Below the pieces are notes generated by a model, which saw only the letters and a program-made list of their open reading frames with translations, was not told the DNA's origin and made no database searches. A stretch of 49,506 bases of DNA, from NCBI GenBank assembly GCA_024681475.1, contig JAILAT010000044.1:1-49506 (forward strand). The letters are read 5' to 3'. This document shows positions 17,142 through 25,460 of this stretch, in pieces (within the stretch, counting starts at the first letter, position 1; every line of letters begins with the position of its first letter). A program made the translations under genes and the position numbers. The stretch is from Bacteroidales bacterium (GTDB taxonomy: Bacteria; Bacteroidota; Bacteroidia; Bacteroidales; P3).

Positions 17142-18206
17142 ATGCCGTTAACATTTGATAATAAAATTGTTAGAAGCTTTTCTAACCATCTGACACAGGC
17201 CCAAAAAGTGGCTATTGTGTCGCACACAAGCCCTGACGGCGACGCCGCTGGTTCGGTGCTGGGTCTGTATCATTGGCTTAAGGCTAACGTGTACAATGGC
17301 CGCAACGATGTGCAGTTATCGCTACTTCTCCCCCACCCTTGTCCTCATGACGCCCGTTATCTTCCTGGTTCCGAATTAATTATTTCCGCCGAAGAAGATC
17401 TGGAACACTGTGAGCGAGCATTGTCGGAAGCCGACCTCATCATCGGTGTCGATTTCAATGCCGCAAGCCGAGTGAAGCCCATGGACAAGTCGCTGGAATC
17501 CAGTCATGCAGTGAAGATGCTGGTGGACCATCATCACAACCCCGACACGGCCATGTTCGACCCCGTCATCTCGGTGCCCGACCTGTCGGCCACTTGTGAA
17601 CTGCTCTATTGGCTACTAGTGCAGATCGGTGGTTCTGAGTCCATTACTTTCGAGACGGCACGTTGTCTGTTCCATGGCATCAACACCGATACAGGCGGAT
17701 TTGCCTTCGGGAACGAAGACCCTTCGCTCTACGAAGCTGTGGCAGGCCTGATGCGCTATCCTATCGGTGCGGCAGAGGTACACAACCGCATTGTGAACAG
17801 CTACAGCGTGGCAAAGATGCATCTGCTAGGCTATCTGCTGGACAACAAGCTGAAAATATTTGAACCAGAAGGATTTGCATACATCAGCGTCAGCGAGCGT
17901 GAATGGCGACAACTGGGCTGCATAGCCGAAGACCTTGAAGGCATCGTGAACTACACACTCATGATGGAACAAGTGATGGTGGGCGCCATGGTTAAAGAGA
18001 CAGAAGGAAAAGTGAGGCTGTCTCTTCGCTCCAAGAACACTTTCGATGTAAACCGTTTCGCCAACCAATATTTTGGTGGCGGCGGCCACCAAAAAGCAGC
18101 TGGAGCCACTTCAGCCTACGACTTTGACGAAACAATAAATCTATTGGAAAACAAAATGTTGGAGGAGCTAAGAGCCTTCAACTCCAAAAATGATCGAGAG
18201 CCATGA
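17142..18206 (+). CDS. DHH-family phosphoesterase, NrnA-like
   Basis: This 354-residue protein resembles bifunctional oligoribonuclease/pAp phosphatases (NrnA), which degrade nanoRNA and 3'-phosphoadenosine 5'-phosphate. Metal-binding motifs are visible: HTSPDGDAAGS at residues 28-38, the D-F-N in IGVDFNAASR near 106, and the DHH box VDHHHNP near 135. A C-terminal DHHA1 domain ends with GGGGHQKAAGA. The ATG at 17142 is preferred to an upstream TTG because the -7 box overlaps the TTG. The stop overlaps the next start as ATGA, so translation is probably coupled to the following FKBP gene. Confidence 0.88.
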   Translation: MPLTFDNKIVRSFSNHLTQAQKVAIVSHTSPDGDAAGSVLGLYHWLKANVYNGRNDVQLSLLLPHPCPHDARYLPGSELIISAEEDLEHCERALSEADLIIGVDFNAASRVKPMDKSLESSHAVKMLVDHHHNPDTAMFDPVISVPDLSATCELLYWLLVQIGGSESITFETARCLFHGINTDTGGFAFGNEDPSLYEAVAGLMRYPIGAAEVHNRIVNSYSVAKMHLLGYLLDNKLKIFEPEGFAYISVSEREWRQLGCIAEDLEGIVNYTLMMEQVMVGAMVKETEGKVRLSLRSKNTFDVNRFANQYFGGGGHQKAAGATSAYDFDETINLLENKMLEELRAFNSKNDREP

Positions 18207-18751
18207 GACGCGCCACATTACTCACCCTGCTACTTGGCACCGTCCTGTTGACGAGTTGCCACAACGACCCTCCCATCGTCGGTGCGCCAATATCACAAAG
18301 CGATGATTATAAGGAGAATATGATCAATGCCAACCGCACTATAGCACAATCGGAAGAGACATCCATATCCGAATATGTGGCTCGTCGCGGCTGGGAGGTG
18401 CAGAAACTGAGTAATGGAGTTCGTGTGTGGGAATATGCATCTGGTGCTGGCCAAAAGGTCGATTACGAAGACAGTGTGACTGTGGTTTATAGTGTGGAGG
18501 CCATCAACGGCACCCTAATCTATACACAAGAAGAAGAGACCTTCGTGGCTGGCAGAAAGCCGCAGATGGTAGGACTGGACGATGCCGTGCTGACATTGCA
18601 CTACGGCAGCCGTGCCAAAGTCATCCTCCCCTCTCATCTTGCCTACGGCATTGCCGGCGATGGAGACCGCATTCCGAGCAGCGCAATATTGGTGCTCGAC
18701 GTGTCGGTATCCAAGCCCGAACAAATAACGAATTACAAATCAATACAATAA
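18203..18751 (+). CDS. FKBP-type peptidyl-prolyl isomerase lipoprotein, GldI-like
   Basis: This 182-residue protein has a lipoprotein signal with lipobox LLTSC and Cys19 as the lipidation site. The mature part is a single FKBP-like domain (about residues 70-175) with VDYEDSVTVVYSVEA, a GLDDAVLTLHYGSRAKVILP segment, LAYGIAGDGDRIPSSAILVLDV and related strands. It resembles GldI-type FKBPs of Bacteroidetes, which fold exported proteins. Several canonical active-site aromatics are replaced, so isomerase activity may be weak. Its start overlaps the stop of the DHH gene. A second FKBP lipoprotein follows after 30 bases. Confidence 0.82.
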   Translation: MRRATLLTLLLGTVLLTSCHNDPPIVGAPISQSDDYKENMINANRTIAQSEETSISEYVARRGWEVQKLSNGVRVWEYASGAGQKVDYEDSVTVVYSVEAINGTLIYTQEEETFVAGRKPQMVGLDDAVLTLHYGSRAKVILPSHLAYGIAGDGDRIPSSAILVLDVSVSKPEQITNYKSIQ

Positions 18752-18781
18752 AAATTAACCAAGTATAATTATTCAAAACCA

Positions 18782-19681
18782 ATGAAAAAAGTTTACAAAC
18801 TTTCCTTAGTCATGATAGCCGTTGCAGCGATGCTGGCATCATGCAACAAATCGGAGTTCAAGACCACCGAGAGCGGCATGATCTACAAGTTCTTGGAATC
18901 CAACAAGAATACCCCTAAGGTAGAAGAGGGCGATGTGTTGGTAGGCGTATGCAAGATCCTACTGGACGACTCGGTGATATTTTCGATCACTGAGCCCGAC
19001 AGAATCCTGCAGGCATCAGCCATGTATCCTGGCGACCCTCTGCCTGAAGGTTTGACCATGATGCACGAAGGCGATCATGCCCTTTTTGGCATCGACGCTG
19101 ACGATCTGGCCAAAATGGGGATGCCCCTTCCTCCGTACTACAAACCGGGAACCGGCATGAAGATTTACTACGACATCACTCTTGAAAGCATCGTCACTAC
19201 TGAGGAACTGAAACAAGAGGAAATCAACTTCAACGCCGCCAAGGCTCAAATCAAATCCCACGACATGGAGCTTCTCGCCCAGTATGCCGCCGAAAAAGGC
19301 ATCAAGGCAGAGCCTAACGCCAATGGACTTTACGTGGTGGTCAACAAACAAGGCAAAGGCCCCAAGGTGGAACTGGGTCGCACGGTGACCGTCAACTACA
19401 CCGGCCGCCTACTCGACGGACACGTTTTTGACTCCAGTGTTGAAAGCGTAGCGCGCGAAAACAACATCTATGACCCCAGAACGCAGTACAAGCCCATGAC
19501 ATACGTGGTGGGCAAAGACCTTATGATCCCTGGCTGGGAGAACGGCGTATTGAACCAGCCTGCCGGCACAAAACTCACACTTCTCATACCTTCTGAGATG
19601 GGCTATGGTTCTCGCGAAGTCGGCACCATTCCTGCCAACAGCCCGCTGGTCTTCGACATCGAAATTATTTCGGTACAATAG
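18782..19681 (+). CDS. FKBP-type peptidyl-prolyl isomerase lipoprotein, two-part
   Basis: This 299-residue lipoprotein has lipobox LASC with Cys21. The N-terminal half (about residues 30-145) resembles a degenerate FKBP domain (EEGDVLVGVCKILLDD, then GTGMKIYYDITLESI). The C-terminal half (about 185-299) is a standard FKBP domain with TVTVNYTGRLLDGHVFDSS, PGWENGVLN, GTKLTLLIPSEMGYGSREV and IPANSPLVFDIEI. This layout suggests an ancestral duplication with one inactive half. It is likely a periplasmic folding helper. It is separated from adk by a strong hairpin. Confidence 0.88.
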   Translation: MKKVYKLSLVMIAVAAMLASCNKSEFKTTESGMIYKFLESNKNTPKVEEGDVLVGVCKILLDDSVIFSITEPDRILQASAMYPGDPLPEGLTMMHEGDHALFGIDADDLAKMGMPLPPYYKPGTGMKIYYDITLESIVTTEELKQEEINFNAAKAQIKSHDMELLAQYAAEKGIKAEPNANGLYVVVNKQGKGPKVELGRTVTVNYTGRLLDGHVFDSSVESVARENNIYDPRTQYKPMTYVVGKDLMIPGWENGVLNQPAGTKLTLLIPSEMGYGSREVGTIPANSPLVFDIEIISVQ

Positions 19682-19693
19682 AACTCATAGCAT

Positions 19694-19717
19694 GAAGCGC
19701 GCCATGCCGCGCGCTTC
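19694..19717 (+). terminator. Hairpin after the FKBP gene
   Basis: A 9-base-pair GC-rich stem (GAAGCGCGC and its complement, loop CATGCC) starts 13 bases past the FKBP stop and is followed by TTAAAA. It probably ends or trims the DHH-FKBP-FKBP transcript before adk. Confidence 0.6.
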
Positions 19718-19742
19718 TTAAAAACAACAAAGACAGAGTATT

Positions 19743-20309
19743 ATGATGAACATAGTCATTTTCGGAGCCCCCGGGGCCGGCAAAGGCACCCAGTCGGACC
19801 TATTGGTGAAACAATATGGCCTTATACACGTCTCGACGGGCGACTTGTTACGAAAAGAGATTGCCGTCCAAACAGAGTTGGGAAAACGCATCAAGAGCAT
19901 CATGGACAGCGGCAGTCTGGTGAGTGACGACATCGTTGTGGAGATGATTGACAACGCTATCGCCAAAGACAACTACGGCATGCTTTTCGACGGTTTCCCT
20001 CGCAATGTTGCACAAGCCGAAGTGCTGGACAAACTGCTGGCCAAGCATGGTCGCAAACTGACCTGCATGGTGAGTCTCGACGTACCGCGTGAAGAGCTGA
20101 TTCGCAGAATGTTGGAGCGTGCTAAAGTATCCGGCCGTAGCGACGACAACGAAGAGACCATCAAGAACCGCTTAAAAGAATACGAAGCCAAGACAAAACC
20201 TGTTGCCGACTACTATGAAAGCAAAGGTCTGCAGGTGAAAGTCAATGGTATGGGCTCCGTGGAAAGCATCTCCACTGCCATCATATCGGAAATCGACAAG
20301 CGCAAATAA
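19743..20309 (+). CDS. adk: Adenylate kinase, short form
   Basis: This 188-residue enzyme interconverts ATP and AMP with two ADP. The P-loop FGAPGAGKGTQ lies at residues 7-17, the AMP-binding STGDLLR near 36, and DGFPRN near 81. The LID is reduced to a short RAKVSGRSDDNEETIKNRL loop, as in short Bacteroidetes Adk. Two adjacent ATG codons (19743, 19746) are equally plausible starts. The gene is flanked on both sides by hairpins, so its level may be set independently of its neighbours. Confidence 0.96.
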   Translation: MMNIVIFGAPGAGKGTQSDLLVKQYGLIHVSTGDLLRKEIAVQTELGKRIKSIMDSGSLVSDDIVVEMIDNAIAKDNYGMLFDGFPRNVAQAEVLDKLLAKHGRKLTCMVSLDVPREELIRRMLERAKVSGRSDDNEETIKNRLKEYEAKTKPVADYYESKGLQVKVNGMGSVESISTAIISEIDKRK

Positions 20310-20364
20310 TCGCCTATCACTGAGACCTTTTACCGCACGGAATCAGGTAATAAAGCACATCACA

Positions 20365-20404
20365 CCCCATAGTGTCAGCACCACGTCGTACCGACACTAT
20401 GGGG
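20365..20404 (+). terminator. Long hairpin between adk and obg
   Basis: A perfect 12-base-pair stem (CCCCATAGTGTC and its complement) encloses a 16-base loop. It begins 56 bases after the adk stop and ends 21 bases before the obg start. No T run follows. It could be a terminator for adk or a stem in the obg leader. Confidence 0.5.
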
Positions 20405-20425
20405 AATAACAACCTCGAGAAGACA

Positions 20426-21430
20426 ATGACCTCAAACTTTGTAGACTACGTAAAGATAATGGTTCGCTCTGGCAAAGGTGGAGCAGGTTCGGCGCACCTG
20501 CTGCGCGTGAAATACAACGCAAAGGCAGGCCCCGACGGCGGCGACGGTGGTCGCGGTGGCCACGTAATCCTGCGCGGAAACCGTAACCGCTGGACACTGT
20601 TGCACCTGAAATATACCAAACATGTCTTCGCCGAAAACGGCCAGAATGGCGGGCAAAACCTCTGCACTGGCCACGAAGGAGCTGACCAAATAATCGAAGT
20701 CCCGCTGGGTTGCGTGTGCCGTGACGCTGAAACTGGAGAACAGCTATGCGAAATCACCGAGGACGGCCAGACTGCCATCATCGCTAAAGGAGGCCGAGGC
20801 GGATTGGGAAACGACCATTTCAAGTCTGCCACAAACCAGACACCTCGTTACGCACAGCCTGGCGAACCCGCCGTAGAGCGCTGGGTCATCATTGAACTGA
20901 AAGTGCTGGCCGATGTTGGTCTAGTTGGCTTCCCCAATGCAGGCAAATCCACTTTCCTTTCAGTAGTTTCAGCTGCCAAGCCCGAGATTGCCGACTACCC
21001 CTTTACCACACTGGTGCCAAATCTGGGCATTGTACAATATCGTGATGGCCAGTCATTTTGCATCGCCGACATCCCCGGCATTATCGAAGGCGCCTCGGAA
21101 GGTAAAGGTCTGGGCCTGCGCTTCTTGCGCCACATCGAGCGCAACTCCATCCTGCTATTCATGGTGTCGTGCGAAAGTATGGACATCAAGAAAGAATACA
21201 AGATTTTGCTTGACGAATTAAAGAAATACAATCCCGAATTACTTGACAAACAACGTATTCTTGCCGTAACAAAATGCGATATGCTTGACGAGACGATGAT
21301 GAAACAGTTGAAACGTACCTTGCCACGCACTTTGCCTACGGTTATGATTAGTGCCGTCTCAGGGCTCAACATACAGCAGCTCAAGGACATAATTTTCGAT
21401 ATGCTCACCGAAGAAGACACACAATGCTAG
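20426..21430 (+). CDS. obg: GTPase Obg/CgtA
   Basis: This 334-residue ribosome-associated GTPase has the glycine-rich Obg fold at residues 1-155 ([42 protein letters not shown]). The G domain has G1 GFPNAGKS near 169, G3 DIPG near 213 and G4 TKCD near 284. There is no OCT domain. The ATG at 20426 ([10 protein letters not shown]) is chosen because upstream in-frame codons from a GTG at 20372 run through the hairpin at 20365-20404 and do not resemble Obg. The stop overlaps the PAP2 start by seven bases. Confidence 0.96.
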   Translation: MTSNFVDYVKIMVRSGKGGAGSAHLLRVKYNAKAGPDGGDGGRGGHVILRGNRNRWTLLHLKYTKHVFAENGQNGGQNLCTGHEGADQIIEVPLGCVCRDAETGEQLCEITEDGQTAIIAKGGRGGLGNDHFKSATNQTPRYAQPGEPAVERWVIIELKVLADVGLVGFPNAGKSTFLSVVSAAKPEIADYPFTTLVPNLGIVQYRDGQSFCIADIPGIIEGASEGKGLGLRFLRHIERNSILLFMVSCESMDIKKEYKILLDELKKYNPELLDKQRILAVTKCDMLDETMMKQLKRTLPRTLPTVMISAVSGLNIQQLKDIIFDMLTEEDTQC

Positions 21431-22065
21431 AACGCTTAGACTCCCTTGACAAGCAGGTATCCTGGTGGATTAACCATCATCCAAACGACCTGTCTGATTG
21501 GCTGTTATGGACATATAGCCAACCTTTTCTATGGTTGATTGTCATCACATTTTTCTACTGCGCCGTCGTATTGTGCAAAGACAAAAAAAGCTGGTTCTGG
21601 GTGCTCGTCGGAATGAGTCTCTGTGTATTGGCAGCCGACCAGATCAGTTCACACATTATCAAAGAGATAGTCATGCGTCCAAGACCATGCCACGAGCTGG
21701 ATGATATCCGCATGTTCCGCACACGTCCCGGTGGCCTTTACAGTTTCGTGTCGTCACACGCCACAAACTCTTTCGCCCTGGCCACATACCTCTGTCTAGC
21801 CTATGGCAGCTGGAAAAAGAAGAAGGGAGACTGGACGGTGAATGGCAACTGGCTGAAAAACATCGGCAATGGGCATCGTGGACCGCTGGCTCCTATCTTG
21901 CTGTTTTCTTGGGCCATACTGACCAGCTACAGCCGCATCTACCTCGGCAAACATTATATGGGAGATGTGGTATGCGGCGCTCTGTTGGGCATAGGTATAG
22001 GGGCCACAGTCTACTTCGTCATCAGCAAAATAAGATTGCGTATTTCCGCCAAATCGGCCGCGTGA
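21424..22065 (+). CDS. PAP2-family membrane phosphatase
   Basis: This 213-residue protein has four to five membrane segments and the three PAP2 motifs. Motif 1 is K80 followed by RPRP at 85-88, motif 2 is SSHATNS with His112 (usual P-S-G-H), and motif 3 is [13 protein letters not shown] near 176-188. Family members dephosphorylate lipid phosphates such as undecaprenyl diphosphate or phosphatidylglycerol phosphate. The start overlaps the obg stop. The last 55 bases overlap the end of the convergent dus gene. Confidence 0.87.
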   Translation: MLERLDSLDKQVSWWINHHPNDLSDWLLWTYSQPFLWLIVITFFYCAVVLCKDKKSWFWVLVGMSLCVLAADQISSHIIKEIVMRPRPCHELDDIRMFRTRPGGLYSFVSSHATNSFALATYLCLAYGSWKKKKGDWTVNGNWLKNIGNGHRGPLAPILLFSWAILTSYSRIYLGKHYMGDVVCGALLGIGIGATVYFVISKIRLRISAKSAA

Positions 22066-22973
22066 AGCACTCGGCGTGTCTGCTCCTCAGCATAAGGCAA
22101 CGGTCTGGAAAGCAGACACCAATATTCCTTTATTTTTCTAATCTTTGCCTGCTCCGAAATGTTGAGAGCAAGAATGTCTTCCACCAAGGAGAGAATAAAA
22201 TCCTGCACTGTCGGTAAAACAGAAAGACTAGGCATATCGGCGCTCTGAAAATCAGCAGGATATGACTGACGTATCTGTATAGGCAGCAGTGGATTGAGCA
22301 GAGCCCCACGGCCAATCATGATTTGATCGATATCAGGGAAGCGGGTTCTGATGCGTGCATAGTCTGCAACTGTCACGATATCACCATTGTAAGCAACTGG
22401 ATGTCGGAAATTTGGATAAACCTCAGCAAATTTCTCAATACGAGGCTGACCGCCATACATCTGTTTTCCGATTCGCGGATGGACCGTGACCCGGCAGATA
22501 GGGTACTCGTTGAGTATGGGAATAATTGCATCTATCTCATTTTCATCATAGTAGCCCAAGCGCATTTTCACCGACAGCGCAAGCGGCAATTGAGGAACCA
22601 CCTGATCGAGAAAAGCGCGAACCTCTTCCGGATGAGGCAATATGCCAGAACCTCTATGCTTGGCGGCAATGCGGCGCATCGGGCAGCCAATATTCCAATT
22701 CACCTCACTGTATCCCAGCTCATTAAGTCGTAACGATAGCGCCACGAACCCTTCAGGGTCACGCCCTAAGATTTGAGGCACGACAGGCATCGAATCGGCA
22801 TTAACCTCGGGCCAAACGTCGTCAACTTTCTTGCCCGCATCGCGGATATTGCCCGCCGTCAGCGGCAAAAAGGGGCTAATGGCAAAGCCAAACGCTTCTG
22901 GATAGGCGCGATGATAGGCACGTCTGAACAGTAGTTCGGTAAGACCTTGCATGGGAGCCAGAACGAGTTGCAT
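22011..22973 (-). CDS. dus: tRNA-dihydrouridine synthase
   Basis: This 320-residue flavoenzyme reduces uridine in tRNA D-loops. The FMN barrel starts LVLAPMQGLTELLFR. The catalytic cysteine is Cys97 in NWNIGCPM, followed by SVKMRLGYYDEN and VHPRIGKQMYGG, then YNGDIVTVADYA and MIGRGALLNP. The particular Dus class (A, B or C) cannot be fixed here, though the N-terminus is DusC-like. Its 3' end overlaps the PAP2 gene by 55 bases on the opposite strand. It follows cvpA by 27 bases and is likely cotranscribed with it. Confidence 0.9.
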   Translation of the reverse strand: MQLVLAPMQGLTELLFRRAYHRAYPEAFGFAISPFLPLTAGNIRDAGKKVDDVWPEVNADSMPVVPQILGRDPEGFVALSLRLNELGYSEVNWNIGCPMRRIAAKHRGSGILPHPEEVRAFLDQVVPQLPLALSVKMRLGYYDENEIDAIIPILNEYPICRVTVHPRIGKQMYGGQPRIEKFAEVYPNFRHPVAYNGDIVTVADYARIRTRFPDIDQIMIGRGALLNPLLPIQIRQSYPADFQSADMPSLSVLPTVQDFILSLVEDILALNISEQAKIRKIKEYWCLLSRPLPYAEEQTRRVLHAADLAEIRNLILLMTK

Positions 22974-23000
22974 ACGATTGGAAAATAGACAATTGAACTT

Positions 23001-23504
23001 TTATTCCGACTTCTTCATTTCACGAAACGTGACAGCATAAGTCTGTAACTTGCCCGTAAGTTTCGTACCCACATTCGCAACTGGTTCGTAAAGCATCGAT
23101 GACTCCTTGATATTGCGCGAAAGCAGATGTTCGTCCCTATCGACAATGGCCATAAAATGGAAGAGAACACCAATGATACACAAGCCCTTAACCATTCCCA
23201 GAAGTGCACCGGCAATGTTGTTGAGCAATCCTGCATGGACCAATTTCACCATTTTTTCGACCAGTCGTCCTGCCAGCTGTGCAAGCACAATAACAGCAAC
23301 AAAAATGATGAAGAAAGATATCAAAAATGCAAACTCTCCAGTGAGGCCGACAATATTTGCAAACCAGTTGGCAAAACGGACAGAGAGAATAATGCCCAAG
23401 ACAAGCCCCACCAGAGCTGATAATTCGAAAATGATACCCTTACGATAGCCTTTATATATCAGGTAACCTAATGGTACAGCGATAACTAAATCGAGCCAGT
23501 TCAT
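23001..23504 (-). CDS. cvpA: CvpA family inner-membrane protein
   Basis: This 167-residue protein has about four membrane segments and begins MNWLDLVIAVPLGYLIYKGYRKG, the standard CvpA N-terminus (shown as recognised, with the family L-D and G-Y-x-K-G pattern). Further segments include LVGLVLGIILSVRFANWFA and GMVKGLCIIGVLF. CvpA is needed for colicin V production in Escherichia coli and affects envelope tolerance, but its molecular role is unclear. The start at 23504 is chosen because 18 upstream in-frame codons are A/T-rich and lie in the promoter leader. A full promoter lies 23-55 bases upstream. Confidence 0.85.
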   Translation of the reverse strand: MNWLDLVIAVPLGYLIYKGYRKGIIFELSALVGLVLGIILSVRFANWFANIVGLTGEFAFLISFFIIFVAVIVLAQLAGRLVEKMVKLVHAGLLNNIAGALLGMVKGLCIIGVLFHFMAIVDRDEHLLSRNIKESSMLYEPVANVGTKLTGKLQTYAVTFREMKKSE

Positions 23505-23526
23505 AACAAGTCGTGATTTTTTTTTG

Positions 23527-23559
23527 CAAAAATACAGATTTTTTTGGTATTTCATCAAA
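23527..23559 (-). promoter_or_regulatory. Promoter of cvpA-dus
   Basis: The minus strand carries -33 TTTG (23556-23559) and -7 TATTTTTG (23527-23534) with 21 bases between, a full consensus match. Transcription would start near 23522, leaving a leader of about 20 bases. Confidence 0.65.
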
Positions 23560-23766
23560 AAAATTATATTTTTGTATTTTGAAAACAGAGCCGATTAATG
23601 GCATAATTTATTATTATTGTGATTATTATTTAATCTATTAATAATAAGAGATAGTTATTTTTCGGAGAAAAGAAACTATGCCGAGACTTTTCGGCAAGAA
23701 TGGTGTGCCTTCGCATGGGGGTGACCGTGGCGTAGACTTGCACAGACGAAATCCTTCAGAACTATC
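23560..23766 (+). other. Leader region of the polysaccharide locus
   Basis: This 207-base stretch lies between the divergent cvpA promoter and the WecG-like start and is very AT-rich to about 23660. A weak -7-like TATTTTTC is at 23656-23663. A small hairpin (23679-23696) buries an ATG at 23678 that opens a 45-codon frame ending at 23815, past the WecG-like start. No UpxY/RfaH-type antiterminator gene or conserved leader RNA was recognised. Confidence 0.4.
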
Positions 23767-24531
23767 ATGGTGCGGTATTTTGATTATCAACTGGCCAGCA
23801 GTATTGAGGAAATAACAATGAAAGAGGGGCAAATGGTGACAGTGAATTGCCTGAATCCTCACTCTTTCGTGACTGCTACACGAGACAGTCTGTTCCATGA
23901 AGCACTTAAAGACAGCGACTTCCTTCTCCCCGACGGCGAAGGGATTTGCATGACGCTGAAGCAACTGGGCGGCGGTCGTAGGGTCAAGAAAATTGCAGGC
24001 GACGACTTGCACCGCTATCTGTTGAATCTCGTGGCCAAGGAAGGAACGGCAAGCAGCGATGGAAGCAAAGGACGAGTATACTACATGGGCTCATCGAAAT
24101 ATGTGCTGGACAGAATAGCAGAACGCCTGAAACGAGAATACCCTACCCTGCTTGTGCGGACACACTCTCCTAGTTTCTGCGAAGCCCTGAGTGACGAAGA
24201 GAGTCAACGCATCATCCAAGACATTGACTCATTCAAGCCCGATGTTCTGTTCGTGTCGATGACTGCACCCAAGCAGGAGAAATGGGTATATGCCATGCGT
24301 CACAACGCAACAGAAGGACTGACATTGAATAGCCCCAAAGTTGTGGCCAGCATCGGAGCCGTGTTCGATTTTTATGCCGGCACAGTAAAACGTGCACCGT
24401 CGTGGGCAGTAGAGATGAAGTTGGAATGGCTGGTTCGACTACTGAAAGAGCCCAAGAGAATGTGGCGACGCAACTTTGTGTCGGGACCAGCATTCCTGCA
24501 GTGGGTATGGCAACACCGAAAAGAGATGTAG
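23767..24531 (+). CDS. WecG/TagA/CpsF-family glycosyltransferase
   Basis: This 254-residue enzyme belongs to family GT26, which adds the second sugar (often an N-acetyl-mannosamine type) to a lipid-linked first sugar. The core is clear: VTVNCLNPHSF near residue 25, the catalytic aspartate Asp56 in FLLPDGEGIC, the VYYMGSSKYVLDRIAERL segment, FVSMTAPKQEKWVY and ASIGAVFDFYAGTVKRAPSW. The C-terminal basic appendage (ending VWQHRKEM) that anchors the enzyme to the membrane is present. Start 23767 gives normal N-terminal length. An internal ATG at 23818 is less likely. It heads the exopolysaccharide run. Confidence 0.9.
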   Translation: MVRYFDYQLASSIEEITMKEGQMVTVNCLNPHSFVTATRDSLFHEALKDSDFLLPDGEGICMTLKQLGGGRRVKKIAGDDLHRYLLNLVAKEGTASSDGSKGRVYYMGSSKYVLDRIAERLKREYPTLLVRTHSPSFCEALSDEESQRIIQDIDSFKPDVLFVSMTAPKQEKWVYAMRHNATEGLTLNSPKVVASIGAVFDFYAGTVKRAPSWAVEMKLEWLVRLLKEPKRMWRRNFVSGPAFLQWVWQHRKEM

Positions 24532-24579
24532 CCACAAAGCAAAAGCATTTGAATTATTACGAAGTTCAATCATAGCACA

Positions 24580-25410
24580 ATGAAAAACAAGTTTATGAAA
24601 AAATACAACACTAGGGTAGTGCTGTTGGTTGCAGCACTGCTGGTAATGACACTGACGGGCTGTGGCACAGTGGAAGAATACGTGCTGCTGAACGACTGGA
24701 ACACCGACCTGACCTACAAGATGCCAGATCACAAAGACTTGAAGATTAAGCCTGGTGACGATCTTCGCATCATTGTAAGCCAGAAAGAAGAGCGCATCGC
24801 CGCTCAGTTTGCCCAGAACAGTACGCTAAATGACCCCAAGTCCTACAGCAACTACACGGTCAACTACGACGGCAATATCAATTTCCCAATGCTGGACACA
24901 GTGAGAGCAGTTGGATTGACATGCACAGAGCTGGAGCATCACATCAAGGAACTCATCGAAGATGCTGGGTTGGCCGTCGAGCCCTCCGTGAACGTCAAAA
25001 TCACAAACTTCAAAGTAACGGTCATTGGCGAAAGCGGAACTGGCGTGTATACTTTTGACAATCCCAATGTTACACTCTTTGACCTGCTGGCACAAGCCAA
25101 CTTGGTAGCCAATGGCGGCAACGGGGCAAACTCGATACGCCGCGACAAAATACTGATAATGCGTGAAGTAAACGGAACACTTCGCTCGGAATATGTCAAC
25201 CTGCTGACTAAAGATGTGATTTATTCGCCGTATTTCTACCTTCAGCAGAATGATGTAGTATATGTCTACCCATCGAACTACGCCATACGCAACAGCAATA
25301 AGATGGTGGACTTCTGGCTGGGCAGGTTGTCGATTATCACCACAGGTGTTAGTGTAATCACACTAGTGATAACGCTGATACAAAGTTCGAAAGGGTCAAA
25401 TGGAAACTAG
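24580..25410 (+). CDS. Wza-like polysaccharide export lipoprotein
   Basis: This 276-residue protein has lipobox LTGC with Cys28. The polysaccharide-export domain begins LKIKPGDDLRIIVSQKE near residue 50, with YTVNYDGNINFPMLDTVRAVGLT typical of the family strands. An SLBB-type region follows (VTVIGESGTGVYTF, VTLFDLLAQANLV). The C-terminus is a hydrophobic helix (about residues 247-268) instead of a long amphipathic barrel helix. It would bridge the periplasm and outer membrane in capsule export. It precedes the BY-kinase by 50 bases. Confidence 0.9.
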   Translation: MKNKFMKKYNTRVVLLVAALLVMTLTGCGTVEEYVLLNDWNTDLTYKMPDHKDLKIKPGDDLRIIVSQKEERIAAQFAQNSTLNDPKSYSNYTVNYDGNINFPMLDTVRAVGLTCTELEHHIKELIEDAGLAVEPSVNVKITNFKVTVIGESGTGVYTFDNPNVTLFDLLAQANLVANGGNGANSIRRDKILIMREVNGTLRSEYVNLLTKDVIYSPYFYLQQNDVVYVYPSNYAIRNSNKMVDFWLGRLSIITTGVSVITLVITLIQSSKGSNGN

Positions 25411-25460
25411 ACTCACAAGCAAATAATTGATAATTTATTGATTTACAAAATAGAAATAGA

